A DNA stretch of 64,000 nt. It comes from Flavobacteriales bacterium (GTDB taxonomy: Bacteria > Bacteroidota > Bacteroidia > Flavobacteriales_F > PHOS-HE28). The stretch covers positions 496,001 to 560,000 of the forward strand of contig JADKAN010000002.1 in assembly GCA_016719225.1 (NCBI GenBank). Reading direction: 5' to 3'. The position numbers and the translations under genes are program-made. This document shows, piece by piece, positions 51,211-60,487 of this stretch; positions within the stretch are counted from its first letter, which is position 1, and each line of letters begins with the position of its first letter. The notes beneath the pieces are model-generated. The model made no database searches and was not told the origin of the DNA. It saw nothing but the letters and a program-made list of their open reading frames with translations.

Positions 51211-52587
51211 ATGGCCGAGATCGTTTCGATGCCCAAGTTGAGCGACACCATGATCGAAGGTGTGGTGGCCGCGTGGCATAAAAAAGTGGGGGACACGGTG
51301 AAAAGCGGGGACATCCTCGCGGAGATCGAGACCGATAAGGCCACCATGGAATTCGAAAGTTATTTCGATGGTGTGTTGCTCTACCAAGGCGTGGCTGCAG
51401 GTAAGGCCGCCCCCGTGGATTCGCTGCTGGCCGTTATCGGCAAGAAGGGCGAGGACATAAGCCAGATCCTCAAGGATGCGGAGTCCGGTTCCCAAGCTGG
51501 GAAGGAAGAGAAAGAAGTAAAGGAGGAGAAGGAGGTAAAGGCGGAGAAGGAGGTAAAGGAGGAGAAGGAGGTAAAGGAGGTAAAGGCGGAGAACGTTGCC
51601 ACCGGTGGCAACGGGTCATCGGATCAACAACCTGATAAGCAAAAAACAGAAGCCCTAACAGCCACTACGGCTCCGCAGCCTACCCCAGCCTTCGCGCCCA
51701 TGCGCACGGCCACGGCGGAAGCTGCGCCCGCGGGTGGACGGGTAAAGGCCAGCCCTTTAGCGAAGCGGTTGGCGGAAGAGCGTGGCATCGACATTGCCCG
51801 TGTGCGCGGTACCGGCGACGATGGTCGCATCACCAAGCACGACATAGAGAGCTACCTCGCCGGGGGCACGGCCCCCGCGGCCGCACAGGTGGAAGCCTTC
51901 ACCGACGTACCGGTGAGCCAGATGCGCAAGACCATTGCAAAGCGCTTGGCCGAAAGCAAGTTCAGCGCTCCGCATTTCTACCTCACCATCGCGGTGGATA
52001 TGGGGAATGCGATGACGACCCGGGAGGCCATCAACAAGGCGGTCGCCCCCGATAAGATCAGTTACAACGATCTGGTGGTGAAAGCCTGTGCCATGGCACT
52101 TCGGCAGCATTCCAAAGTGAACAGCAGTTGGCTTGGTGACAAGATCCGTTACAACCAGCACGTGCACATCGGTGTGGCCGTAGCGGTAGAAGAGGGGCTC
52201 TTGGTCCCCGTGGTCCGTTTCGCGGATACGAAGCCCTTGCGCACCATCGGTGCAGAAGTGAAGGATCTCGCCAAGCGCGCTAAGGACAAGAAACTGCAGC
52301 CGCAGGATTGGGAAGGCAACACCTTCACCATCAGTAACCTCGGCATGTTCGGCATCGATGAATTCACCGCCATCATCAATCCGCCGGATGCGTGCATCCT
52401 TGCCGTGGGTGCGATCATGGACACGCCCATCGTGAAGGACGGTTCCGTCGTACCGGGCCACGTTATGAAGGTGACGTTGAGCTGCGACCACCGTGTGGTG
52501 GACGGGGCCACGGGTGCGGCGTTCCTGCAAACGGTGCGTGCCTCCTTGGAGAACCCCGTCCTGATGTTGGGCGCGGCTTCCATCTGA
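51211..52587 (+). CDS. pdhC: Pyruvate dehydrogenase E2, dihydrolipoamide acetyltransferase
   Basis: 458 residues. One N-terminal lipoyl domain, with the lipoylated lysine K43 in EIETDKATMEFE, is followed by an unusual charged linker with KEEKEV repeats (98-121), then the E1/E3-binding domain SPLAKRLAEERGIDIARVRG and the catalytic domain ending in SCDHRVVDGATGAAFLQT (the HRxxDG active site). It moves the acetyl group to CoA. The gene has no beta-subunit gene beside it, as usual in Flavobacteriia. Confidence 0.95.
   Translation: MAEIVSMPKLSDTMIEGVVAAWHKKVGDTVKSGDILAEIETDKATMEFESYFDGVLLYQGVAAGKAAPVDSLLAVIGKKGEDISQILKDAESGSQAGKEEKEVKEEKEVKAEKEVKEEKEVKEVKAENVATGGNGSSDQQPDKQKTEALTATTAPQPTPAFAPMRTATAEAAPAGGRVKASPLAKRLAEERGIDIARVRGTGDDGRITKHDIESYLAGGTAPAAAQVEAFTDVPVSQMRKTIAKRLAESKFSAPHFYLTIAVDMGNAMTTREAINKAVAPDKISYNDLVVKACAMALRQHSKVNSSWLGDKIRYNQHVHIGVAVAVEEGLLVPVVRFADTKPLRTIGAEVKDLAKRAKDKKLQPQDWEGNTFTISNLGMFGIDEFTAIINPPDACILAVGAIMDTPIVKDGSVVPGHVMKVTLSCDHRVVDGATGAAFLQTVRASLENPVLMLGAASI
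51502..51591 (+). repeat. 18-bp tandem repeat inside pdhC encoding KEEKEV-type hexapeptides
   Basis: Four in-frame 18-base units (K-E/A-E-K-E-V) occupy 51502-51573, followed by a partial unit to 51591. Such an in-frame repeat is prone to slippage and could vary in number between strains without breaking the frame. Confidence 0.8.
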
Positions 52588-52591
52588 AAGA

Positions 52592-53038
52592 ATGCCCACT
52601 GCGCCTAAGGACACCATCGGCGCGCTGCTGGTGTTCGGCCAATTCGCGTGCATTGCTGTACTGTTGGTCGGCGGTGGGTGGAATCTGCCGTGGTGGGGTT
52701 GGGCGTTGTTCGCGCTCGGACTCTTGGTCTTTCTGCTGGCAGCCTCTTCCTTGGGCGGGAACAATTTCACCGTGATGCCAGCGCCGCGCGAGGGGAACAC
52801 CTTGAGCAAGCGCGGGATCTACACGATCGTTCGGCACCCGATGTACCTCTCGGTGCTGCTGTGCGGATCAGCGATGGCCTTCGGTGCGCCTTCACCTTGG
52901 CGCTGGGCCGCTCTTTCGGTGGCATTGCTCGTCCTGGTGGTAAAAGTGCACCACGAAGAGCGCCGGCTCACGGAGAAACATCCGGAATATCCCGAACTGA
53001 TGAGGGGCGTGGCACGGCTGGTGCCGGGAGTTTGGTGA
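52592..53038 (+). CDS. Isoprenylcysteine carboxyl methyltransferase-like membrane protein
   Basis: 148 residues with three to four membrane segments. The signature is GIYTIVRHPMYLSVLLCG followed by VKVHHEERRLTEKHPEYPEL, as in the PEMT/ICMT family. These use S-adenosylmethionine to methylate lipids or isoprenylated ends. The substrate here is unknown. It follows pdhC after five bases and converges with the antiporter gene. Confidence 0.85.
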   Translation: MPTAPKDTIGALLVFGQFACIAVLLVGGGWNLPWWGWALFALGLLVFLLAASSLGGNNFTVMPAPREGNTLSKRGIYTIVRHPMYLSVLLCGSAMAFGAPSPWRWAALSVALLVLVVKVHHEERRLTEKHPEYPELMRGVARLVPGVW

Positions 53039-53057
53039 AACGGGCCTTTCCGGTTTC

Positions 53058-54248
53058 TCACGCACCCACTCCCTCCGGTTCTTCCTTTTTCGCCTTCACC
53101 AAGCCGTAGGACATCAGCAAGCTGCTGCACAGGATCACCACGAAGAGCACGCCGTTGCCCACGAGGGGGTGCGCATGCACGGCGGGTATGCTGAAGAACA
53201 GCAGGATGCTGATGAGGCCGCGTGGTGCGATGAGCTGCACATGTGGCCGTTCCTCCTTCGCCACTAGTTCCATCACTCCGATGCGTGCGAAATAGATCGC
53301 GGCGATCATGAATGCGCCTAACGCGAGCACCGGCAATCGAGCGAGTTCCGGGAGGTTGATGCTGAAGCCGAAGAGCAGGAAGAAAAAGGTGCGGATAAGG
53401 AAGGCGCTTTCAGCGGTGAGCGTTTTCATCTGGTCCAGGTCGGCGCCCATTTTCGGGTAGTGGAAAATGCGTGCGAAAATGGGGTTGTGCAAACGGTCCG
53501 CATTGTTCAGCAAAAGGCCGAAGGCCAGCACGATGATGAGCGAGCTGAGGTGGAACTGCTTTGCCAGTGCATAAACCATCACCAGCACGGACATGATGAG
53601 GAAGAACTTGATGTGGTGCTTCAGCTTCCCCATGATGAAAAGCAACCCGAGACAGAAGACCACGGAGATCATCGCGATCGCGCTTATGTCGAAGCCGAGG
53701 CCGAGGATGGACTTGGATGTGACCGAATCGTTATAGAGTACGAAATCGAACACCACGATACCGAGAATGTCGGACAGGGAGGATTCATAGATCACGAACT
53801 CGCGGTCCTTTTTGCGCATGTGTGCCACGCTCGGGATCGCGATGGACGAACTGATCACTGCGAACGGGAGCGCATTGAGGATGCAGACGTACCAACCTTC
53901 ATCACTCAACACTTTGAGGACCACGGCGATCAAAAGCCCGGTACCCAGCAGCACGAAGAGGGCGGACTTGAAGGCCCGCTTCAACATGGCGACCTTTCCC
54001 TTGTCGAAATGGATCTCCAGCGCTCCTTCCAGCACGATAAGTATCAAGCCCACATTCCCGAGCACGGCCAGCAGCTTACTGGTGTCGCCCACCTCCATGT
54101 GAAGGTATTTGGTAAGCAGGGCAATACCGATGCCCAGGACCATGAGCAGCACGACCGATGGGAAACGCGTGCGCTTGGCGAACAGGTCGAACAGGTAGGA
54201 GAAGATGACCAATCCGCAGAGGATGATCAAAGTGGTGTACGGGCTCAT
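53058..54248 (-). CDS. Cation:proton antiporter
   Basis: 396 residues with about 12 hydrophobic segments. VGLILIVLEGALEIHFDKGK, PFAVISSSIAIPSVAHMRKK and YESSLSDILGIVVFDFV correspond to the ion-exchange core of CPA-type sodium/proton antiporters; the Asp of SLSDILG is the likely transport residue. The start is ATG at 54248, close to a -7-like element. The soluble C-terminal regulatory domain of KefC type is absent. Confidence 0.85.
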   Translation of the reverse strand: MSPYTTLIILCGLVIFSYLFDLFAKRTRFPSVVLLMVLGIGIALLTKYLHMEVGDTSKLLAVLGNVGLILIVLEGALEIHFDKGKVAMLKRAFKSALFVLLGTGLLIAVVLKVLSDEGWYVCILNALPFAVISSSIAIPSVAHMRKKDREFVIYESSLSDILGIVVFDFVLYNDSVTSKSILGLGFDISAIAMISVVFCLGLLFIMGKLKHHIKFFLIMSVLVMVYALAKQFHLSSLIIVLAFGLLLNNADRLHNPIFARIFHYPKMGADLDQMKTLTAESAFLIRTFFFLLFGFSINLPELARLPVLALGAFMIAAIYFARIGVMELVAKEERPHVQLIAPRGLISILLFFSIPAVHAHPLVGNGVLFVVILCSSLLMSYGLVKAKKEEPEGVGA

Positions 54249-54254
54249 TCGGCG

Positions 54255-54262
54255 GTAAAGTA
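54255..54262 (-). promoter_or_regulatory. -7-like element (TACTTTAC) upstream of the antiporter
   Basis: Seven of eight positions of TAnnTTTG on the minus strand, only six bases before the ATG, so the message would have almost no leader. Confidence 0.3.
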
Positions 54263-54300
54263 AGCCGCGCCCGGCTAACGCAAGAAGCGCTGGGCGGTCC

Positions 54301-54308
54301 TATTTTCG
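54301..54308 (+). promoter_or_regulatory. -7-like element (TATTTTCG) immediately before recG
   Basis: TAnnTTCG form ending four bases before the ATG. If transcription begins at the usual spot after a -7 element, it would start at or near the ATG, giving a leaderless recG message. Confidence 0.35.
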
Positions 54309-54312
54309 GGCC

Positions 54313-56415
54313 ATGGTGCAGGTGCTTGGAACGCCGATCGTATACCTGAAGGGCGTGGGTCCACAGCGGGGCGAGCTCCTACGCAAGGAACTGGGCGTCG
54401 CCACTTACAGCGATCTGCTGTTACACTACCCTTTCCGTTATGTGGACCGCACGCGCTTCAACACGGTTGGCGGCATCGCGGAAGAGGGTACCGCAGTGCA
54501 GCTGCGTGGCGTGTTGAAGGAAGTGCGCATGATCGGCGAGAAGCAGGCGCGGCGGCTCACGGCGAAACTGACGGACGCCACGGGTACCATCGAACTGGTA
54601 TGGTTCCGGGGACTTCGTTGGCTGCAGCCGCTTTTGAAGGACGGTGGCGAGTACATCGTCTATGGTAAGCCAACGTTTTTCCGTGACCACTTCAATTTGG
54701 CGCATCCTGAAATAGAATCCGCTTCGACCTGGGACCAAGGTGCGGCCACTCCGTTGCAACCGGTATACAACACCACTGAAAAGGCATCCGCTAAGGGCTT
54801 GAACAGTCGCGGCATCGGCAAGCTGGTGCAGGCGCTTTTGCCGCAACTTCAGGGAGCATTACCAGAAACGCTTAGTACCGGCTTGGTGAAGCAACTTGGC
54901 GGGATCAGCCGGGAGGCCGCTGTTATGGAGGCTCATTTCCCGCAGGATCAAACGCGCTTGGACCTCGCCATAATACGATTGAAATTCGAGGAACTGTTCT
55001 ACATCCAGCTGCAGCTCCTGAAGCAGAAGCAATTGATGCAACAGGATGTGAAGGGCAACGTGTTCGGGCATGTGGGCGCACATTTCAATTCCTTCTACAC
55101 GGACCATCTGCCGTTCGAACTTACCGGCGCGCAAAAGCGGGTGGTGAAGGAGATCCGCAAGGACATGGGCACCGGCCAGCAGATGAACCGCCTGTTGCAA
55201 GGTGACGTCGGTAGCGGGAAAACGCTCGTTGCCCTGCTCAGCATGCTCATCGCCCTTGACAATGGCTTCCAAGCGGCGCTGCTCGCTCCCACGGAGATCC
55301 TTGCACAACAGCATTACAAAAGCATCTCCCGTTTTCTGGAAGGCTTGCCCGTAGTGGTGCGCGTACTTACCGGGAGCACCAAGGCCGCTGACCGCAGGAG
55401 CCTGCTCACCGCGTTGAAGCTTGGCGAAGTGCACATCCTCGTGGGTACCCACGCCTTGTTGGAAGACCGTGTCGTGTTCCAGAAACTCGGCTTGGTGGTG
55501 ATCGATGAGCAGCATCGCTTCGGCGTGGCGCAACGCGCGCGGATGCAGGCCAAGGCGAAAGTGCCGCCGCACGTGCTCGTGATGACGGCAACGCCCATCC
55601 CGCGCACGTTGGCAATGACGCTTTACGGCGACCTGGACGTGAGCGTGATCGACGAACTCCCTCCGGGCCGGAAACCCATCAAGACCGTGCACCGCGATGA
55701 TCATGCGCGCAACGCCGTCTTCGGTTTCTTGGAGACGGAGATCGAGAAGGGACGCCAAGTGTACGTGGTCTACCCGCTTATCGAAGAAAGTGAAAAGAGC
55801 GACCTGAAAGACGTGACCGATGGTTACGAAAGCCTGTCACGCCGCTTTCCGTTGCCGAAATATGCAGTGGGCATTGTACATGGCCGCATGACGCCGGAGG
55901 TGAAAGAATATGAGATGACGCGCTTCGTGAAGGGCGAGACGAATGTGCTGGTGGCCACCACCGTTATCGAAGTGGGTGTGGACGTGCCGAATGCCAGTGT
56001 GATGGTAGTGGAGAACGCGGAACGGTTCGGGCTCTCGCAGCTGCACCAATTGCGCGGCCGCGTAGGGCGTGGAGCGGAGCTGAGCTACTGCATCCTGATG
56101 ACGGGTGGCAAGCTCGGCAATGATTCCCGCACGCGCATCAGCACCATGGTGCGCACACAGGATGGCTTCGAGATCAGCGAGGTGGACCTGCGGTTACGCG
56201 GACCGGGCGACATCATGGGAACCCAGCAGAGCGGGATCCCGGAACTGCACCTCGCGGACCTGGTGCAGGATGCCGATCTGTTGCAAAAAGCGCGGCGCGT
56301 GGCCCAACGTCTTTTGGATGAGGACCCGGAACTTCAAGACCCGAAGAACGCCCCTATCGCAGGAACGTTGCGGGAGCAGATGAAGGAGAAGGCGGTCTGG
56401 GGAAGGATCGGGTGA
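54313..56415 (+). CDS. recG: ATP-dependent DNA helicase RecG
   Basis: 700 residues. The wedge/OB domain in the first 280 residues is followed by the helicase: Walker A GDVGSGKT at 297-304, the DEQH box at 398-401 (VIDEQHRFGVAQRARM), MTATPIPRTLAMTLYGDLD (motif III) and HQLRGRVGRG (motif VI). It remodels stalled replication forks and branched DNA. It is a single gene divergent from the antiporter. Confidence 0.96.
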   Translation: MVQVLGTPIVYLKGVGPQRGELLRKELGVATYSDLLLHYPFRYVDRTRFNTVGGIAEEGTAVQLRGVLKEVRMIGEKQARRLTAKLTDATGTIELVWFRGLRWLQPLLKDGGEYIVYGKPTFFRDHFNLAHPEIESASTWDQGAATPLQPVYNTTEKASAKGLNSRGIGKLVQALLPQLQGALPETLSTGLVKQLGGISREAAVMEAHFPQDQTRLDLAIIRLKFEELFYIQLQLLKQKQLMQQDVKGNVFGHVGAHFNSFYTDHLPFELTGAQKRVVKEIRKDMGTGQQMNRLLQGDVGSGKTLVALLSMLIALDNGFQAALLAPTEILAQQHYKSISRFLEGLPVVVRVLTGSTKAADRRSLLTALKLGEVHILVGTHALLEDRVVFQKLGLVVIDEQHRFGVAQRARMQAKAKVPPHVLVMTATPIPRTLAMTLYGDLDVSVIDELPPGRKPIKTVHRDDHARNAVFGFLETEIEKGRQVYVVYPLIEESEKSDLKDVTDGYESLSRRFPLPKYAVGIVHGRMTPEVKEYEMTRFVKGETNVLVATTVIEVGVDVPNASVMVVENAERFGLSQLHQLRGRVGRGAELSYCILMTGGKLGNDSRTRISTMVRTQDGFEISEVDLRLRGPGDIMGTQQSGIPELHLADLVQDADLLQKARRVAQRLLDEDPELQDPKNAPIAGTLREQMKEKAVWGRIG

Positions 56416-56522
56416 GAAGTTGAACCGCAGTGGCGCGGTTACACAACAGTATTCAACGTCCCGAATGGAGACTGAGCGTGGCGTTCGCGTAGCGTCGTTG
56501 AGCCTTTGCGGTGGATACGGAC

Positions 56523-57254
56523 CTAGGTCGTTAATGCCTGCCTGCGCCTGAGGTTATCCGGGTCCAGCACATGCGCCAATGCACCGCCGGCGATCATGAA
56601 TTGCGCGAGGGCATAGGTGACCATGATCCAGACCTGTGCTCCCGCCATCGGCGAGCGGAAACGTTCCCAAGCCAGCAGGCTATCCGATGCGATGAAGAAC
56701 AGCGAGCCGATCAGCACGAGCCAAAAACTGCGCGGATAGGTGCGCCGGTAGCGGAAAGCGGCAAAGATGCCCATCAGCGCTATCGCTACCACGTAGGCGA
56801 TCACGGGGATGCCCAAACCGTCATCCAAGTGCGGCATAAGGTCCCAAGCAAAGAAGAAGGCATAGGTTCCGATACCGAAAGCGATGAGCACGGCCACCAA
56901 CAAGCCATCCATACCACCCACGTCCACGATGTTCTGCGCGAAGGCAAAGGCATAGCAGAGCTGGGCCAGGAAGAAGGCGCCGAGCCCGATGAGGAAATTG
57001 AAGTCGTCCTTGTAGGTGAACATCAACGCGATGTCGCCGATGAGCGAAAAGAAGAGTCCTGCCTGTATCAGCAAGGTGAAGCGGTCGCCAACGCGGCGGC
57101 TGTTGAAGAAGAACCAGGATGAAAGAACGAGGATCAGCAGTGGCTTGCAGATCCACTCCAAGACGTGCAAGCCCTGCACTTGCGCGATGCAGGTGCCGAG
57201 GAGTGCGAGCACATAGATGACACCGTTCAGGAGCAAACTCTTTTTCGGATCCAT
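56523..57254 (-). CDS. Lysoplasmalogenase (YhhN family)
   Basis: 243 residues from the ATG at 57254. Six to eight membrane segments cover nearly the whole length, with CKPLLILVLSSWFFFNSRR, LFFSLIGDIALMF and LIGSLFFIASDSLLAWERFR carrying the conserved acidic residues of the YhhN/TMEM86 family, which cleaves the vinyl-ether bond of lysoplasmalogens. The actual lipid here is unknown. An ATG 15 codons earlier would run into the pheT leader. Confidence 0.88.
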   Translation of the reverse strand: MDPKKSLLLNGVIYVLALLGTCIAQVQGLHVLEWICKPLLILVLSSWFFFNSRRVGDRFTLLIQAGLFFSLIGDIALMFTYKDDFNFLIGLGAFFLAQLCYAFAFAQNIVDVGGMDGLLVAVLIAFGIGTYAFFFAWDLMPHLDDGLGIPVIAYVVAIALMGIFAAFRYRRTYPRSFWLVLIGSLFFIASDSLLAWERFRSPMAGAQVWIMVTYALAQFMIAGGALAHVLDPDNLRRRQALTT

Positions 57255-57262
57255 CAATGCGC

Positions 57263-57270
57263 CGAAGGTA
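57263..57270 (-). promoter_or_regulatory. -7-like element (TACCTTCG) upstream of the lysoplasmalogenase
   Basis: TAnnTTCG form on the minus strand, eight bases before the ATG at 57254. Like recG, it would give an extremely short leader. Confidence 0.35.
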
Positions 57271-57313
57271 AGCGCGCACCATCCGGTCAGGCTTGCCACG
57301 CCCTTCCCTTGGC

Positions 57314-57321
57314 TACTTTCG
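57314..57321 (+). promoter_or_regulatory. -7-like element (TACTTTCG) upstream of pheT
   Basis: TAnnTTCG form, 18 bases before the pheT ATG at 57340, which supports that start. Confidence 0.45.
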
Positions 57322-57339
57322 CGGCCTATTCATTCCTCC

Positions 57340-59775
57340 ATGCGCATTTCTTGGAACTGGCTCCGGACCCTCATCGATACCGATGCCCTTTCGCCGCGCG
57401 AAGCGGCCGACATCCTTACCAGCACAGGCTTGGAAGTGGAAAGCGTGGAGGCGGTGGAGTCCGTGCCGGGTATGTTGGCGGGCGTGGTGGTGGGCGAGGT
57501 TCTTTCCTGCAGGAAACACCCTGATGCGGACCGGTTGCGTATCTGTTCCGTGGATATCGGCACCGGGGAACCCTCGCAGATCGTTTGCGGTGCGCCGAAC
57601 GTGGCTGTGGGGCAGAAGGTGTTCGTGGCTACGGTGGGTGCCACGTTGCATCCTTTTGGCGGGGATGTGTTCACGATCAAAAAGGCGAAGATCCGCGGAG
57701 TGGAGAGCAACGGTATGATCTGCGCCGCGGACGAGCTGGACCTGGGCACGGACCATGATGGCATCCTGATCCTCGATCCCGCCGCGAAAGCAGGTACCCC
57801 GGGAGCCGAACTACTTCAGTTGAAGAGCGACCATGTGATGGAGATCGGCCTTACACCGAACCGGTCCGATGCCTTGGGCCATTGGGGCGTGGCACGCGAC
57901 CTGATCGCTGCGCTTAACCACCGTACGGGCAGCCGGCACACGGTGGTGCTGCCTTCCGTGGAAGCCTACAAGCAGGATGATGATGTCCGCACCACCGCAG
58001 TGGCCGTGCAAGCACCGGAAGCCGCACCGCGTTATGCCGGGCTCACGCTCACGAACGTCACCGTAGCACCTTCTCCCGCTTGGTTGCAGGAGCGCCTGAG
58101 GAGCATCGGCCTCAAACCGATCAATAACGTGGTGGACGTCACCAACTTCGTGCAGCACGAGCTGGGCCAGCCTTTGCATGCCTTTGATGCCGACAAGTTG
58201 CAGGGTGGAAAGATCATCGTGCGTAAGGCGCATGTGGGCGAACACCTCATCACTTTGGACGGAAAGGACCGGACGCTTGATACGGAGGATCTGCTGATCG
58301 CCGACGCGGAGAAAGGCGCCACACTGGCCGGGGTTTTCGGTGGTGCCGACAGCGGCGTTTCCAACGGTACTAGTGCGCTCTTCCTGGAAAGCGCTTGCTT
58401 CGATCCGGTCACTATTCGCCGCACGGCGCGCCGCCAGGGTTTGAATACCGATGCCAGCTTCCGTTACGAACGCGGCGTGGATCCGGAGATCACGGTGTAT
58501 GCCTTGAAACGCGCGGCCCTGCTGTTGAAGGAAGTGGCCGGAGCGAAGGTCAGCTCCGCGATCATCGACATCGCGCAGCCGCGCCCTTGGGCCGATGTGG
58601 AGCTGCGGTTCGCAACGGTGGACCGCCTTTGCGGTGTGGCCATAGCGCCGGATGCTGTTGTGGGCATTCTCGAAATGTTGGACTGCCGCATCAGCGATCG
58701 CACTACGGAAAAGATACATGTACACGTGCCGCCTTATCGCGTGGACGTGTTGCGCGAGGCCGATCTAGTGGAAGAAGTATTGCGCATCCACGGTTTCGAT
58801 CAAGTGCCCATTCCGGAGCGCTTGATGGTGCCCGCCGTACAGCAACCCGGCACCACGTCCGAAGGATTCCGCCAGCGACTGGCTCAGCACTTGGCGGCGC
58901 GCGGTTTCCGCGAGGTGATGACGCCCTCGCTCGTGAACGGAGGACGCACCGTGAAGCTGAAGGCAGCGCAAGAAGAAACATTGATCCGCCTGAAGAACCC
59001 GTTGAGCGCCGAGCTGGACGTGATGCGCCCCACCATGCTCTTCGGGCTGTTGCAAAGCGCCGCGCACAACCTGGCCCGCCAACACCGCGACCTACGCCTT
59101 TTCGAGAAAGGTCGCGTCTATACAGTGGCGAACGGCAGAACGATCGAGGAGGAACGCGTCGCGCTATTGATCACCGGCAAACGCAGGACCGATAATTGGC
59201 GCAGTGAGGACCGCAAAGCCGAACTCGCCGATGTGAAGGAGGAGATCGAACTGCTGCTCCAGCGCGTGGGGCTGGGCGGGAGCACGAAGTTCAGCGTGGG
59301 CGAAAGTCCGTTACTGGCTTCCACTGTGGAAGTGAAGGTGGGGAAGAAGGCCGTGGCCTCCCTGGGTGAAGTAGCGGCGAACGTCGCGAAAGCCTTTGAT
59401 GTGGATCAGCCCGCTTACTATGCGGAGATCCACGATGAAACGTTAGTGGATCTCCTGCTGAATAGTCGCACCACCTATCAGGAAGTGTCCAAATATCCAT
59501 CCGTGCGCCGCGACCTCAGCCTGCTGCTGGACCGCTCCGTGGCCTATGCACAACTGGAGCAGATCGCTTACCAAGCGGAACGCAAGCTGCTGCTCGCCGT
59601 GGACCTTTTCGACGTGTACGAAGGCGACAGATTGCCCGCTGGCAAGAAGAGTTACGCGCTCAGCTTCATTTTGCAGGACAGTGAGAAGACCCTTACCGAC
59701 GAGCAAGTGGACAAGGCCATGGGCCGCATCCGCGGCGCGATGGAAAAAGAGGTAGGGGCGGAGTTGCGCGGGTGA
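57340..59775 (+). CDS. pheT: Phenylalanine--tRNA ligase beta subunit
   Basis: 811 residues from the ATG at 57340, beginning MRISWNWLRTLIDTDALSPR as in the family. The EMAP-like tRNA-binding domain (CRKHPDADRLRICSVDIG, about 56-73), the B3/4 and B5 domains, the core with FRQRLAQHLAARGFREVMT and the C-terminal FDX-ACB domain (KYPSVRRDLSLLLDR) are in order. Two PheS subunits and two PheT form the synthetase. A longer upstream frame is open, but the promoter-like element and homology favour this start. Confidence 0.96.
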   Translation: MRISWNWLRTLIDTDALSPREAADILTSTGLEVESVEAVESVPGMLAGVVVGEVLSCRKHPDADRLRICSVDIGTGEPSQIVCGAPNVAVGQKVFVATVGATLHPFGGDVFTIKKAKIRGVESNGMICAADELDLGTDHDGILILDPAAKAGTPGAELLQLKSDHVMEIGLTPNRSDALGHWGVARDLIAALNHRTGSRHTVVLPSVEAYKQDDDVRTTAVAVQAPEAAPRYAGLTLTNVTVAPSPAWLQERLRSIGLKPINNVVDVTNFVQHELGQPLHAFDADKLQGGKIIVRKAHVGEHLITLDGKDRTLDTEDLLIADAEKGATLAGVFGGADSGVSNGTSALFLESACFDPVTIRRTARRQGLNTDASFRYERGVDPEITVYALKRAALLLKEVAGAKVSSAIIDIAQPRPWADVELRFATVDRLCGVAIAPDAVVGILEMLDCRISDRTTEKIHVHVPPYRVDVLREADLVEEVLRIHGFDQVPIPERLMVPAVQQPGTTSEGFRQRLAQHLAARGFREVMTPSLVNGGRTVKLKAAQEETLIRLKNPLSAELDVMRPTMLFGLLQSAAHNLARQHRDLRLFEKGRVYTVANGRTIEEERVALLITGKRRTDNWRSEDRKAELADVKEEIELLLQRVGLGGSTKFSVGESPLLASTVEVKVGKKAVASLGEVAANVAKAFDVDQPAYYAEIHDETLVDLLLNSRTTYQEVSKYPSVRRDLSLLLDRSVAYAQLEQIAYQAERKLLLAVDLFDVYEGDRLPAGKKSYALSFILQDSEKTLTDEQVDKAMGRIRGAMEKEVGAELRG

Positions 59776-59894
59776 GGGTCGGTCGAGGCGCGGTTATGTA
59801 GTGACTTACTGCTCCCGTGCGTTGCCGTGCAGATAAAATAACAAGCTTTCCATACTGCGCCAAGGGCGTTTAAGGCTGGATTGATCGGCAACTA

Positions 59895-60284
59895 TCAACC
59901 GCGCTTCACCGCCGGTACGCGGTAGGTGGTGGCAAAGCGCAACAACGCGATCAGCGCGGGATCCTTCAACTGCTCTGCCGAGCGGATCTTCACATGCCGG
60001 AAGAGCTTGCCCGTGCCCTCGAGCAACTGCGTGGGGTCGGGCAGTTCCGCGCCGTAGTTGAAGCCGAGCGTGACGTGTGCGGAAGCAGGCATCAACCAGC
60101 AGAAGTGTTCGCTGTTCTTCTTCACCCCGGTGCCGAAGCCGATGTTCCTTTGTTGCACCCACGCTACTTCCACCACTTCCGGAAGTACGCGGTGGATGAG
60201 CTGCCGGACCTCTTGCGCCAACCCTTGCACCGGTGCTGGAAAGCTATGGATGGCCTGAGCGAATTCCGTATCGTTCGTTCCCAT
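59895..60284 (-). CDS. DUF1801 domain-containing protein
   Basis: 129 residues. LAQEVRQLIHRVLPEVVEVA and NSEHFCWLMPASAHVTLGFN with a C-terminal LRFATTYRVPAVKRG match the YdhG-like DUF1801 fold, a small alpha/beta protein. No catalytic residues are evident. It follows no clear operon; its neighbours are pheT (convergent) and the secreted protein gene. Its function is unknown. Confidence 0.85.
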   Translation of the reverse strand: MGTNDTEFAQAIHSFPAPVQGLAQEVRQLIHRVLPEVVEVAWVQQRNIGFGTGVKKNSEHFCWLMPASAHVTLGFNYGAELPDPTQLLEGTGKLFRHVKIRSAEQLKDPALIALLRFATTYRVPAVKRG

Positions 60285-60437
60285 TCTTCATTTTTCGCGC
60301 AGGCATTGATGAAGCTGCGCCGATGCGAAAGATAGGATCTTGAGCACCGGTCCAACGCGCCGGCAAGCCTTTCCGGATCGCGATCGCCCACGGCGCGTGC
60401 AACGTGGTTGTCAACGTTCCGATATCCAGAGAAAACA

Positions 60438-60468
60438 GCAAGCGCCGAGGGAAGTCCTCCGCGCTTGC
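60438..60468 (-). terminator. Rho-independent terminator of the secreted T9SS protein gene
   Basis: Thirteen positions with one mismatch (GCAAGCGC-GAGG paired with CCTC-GCGCTTGC) around a five-base loop, followed by GTTTTC on the minus strand. It lies 19 bases after the stop codon at 60488. Confidence 0.8.
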
Positions 60469-60487
60469 CATTAGAAAAACTACGCGA

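Noticed and set aside
50120..52587. Missing E1 beta gene as a deletion in the pdh operon
   Set aside because: Flavobacteriia normally encode the beta subunit elsewhere, so E1 alpha directly followed by E2 is the usual order.
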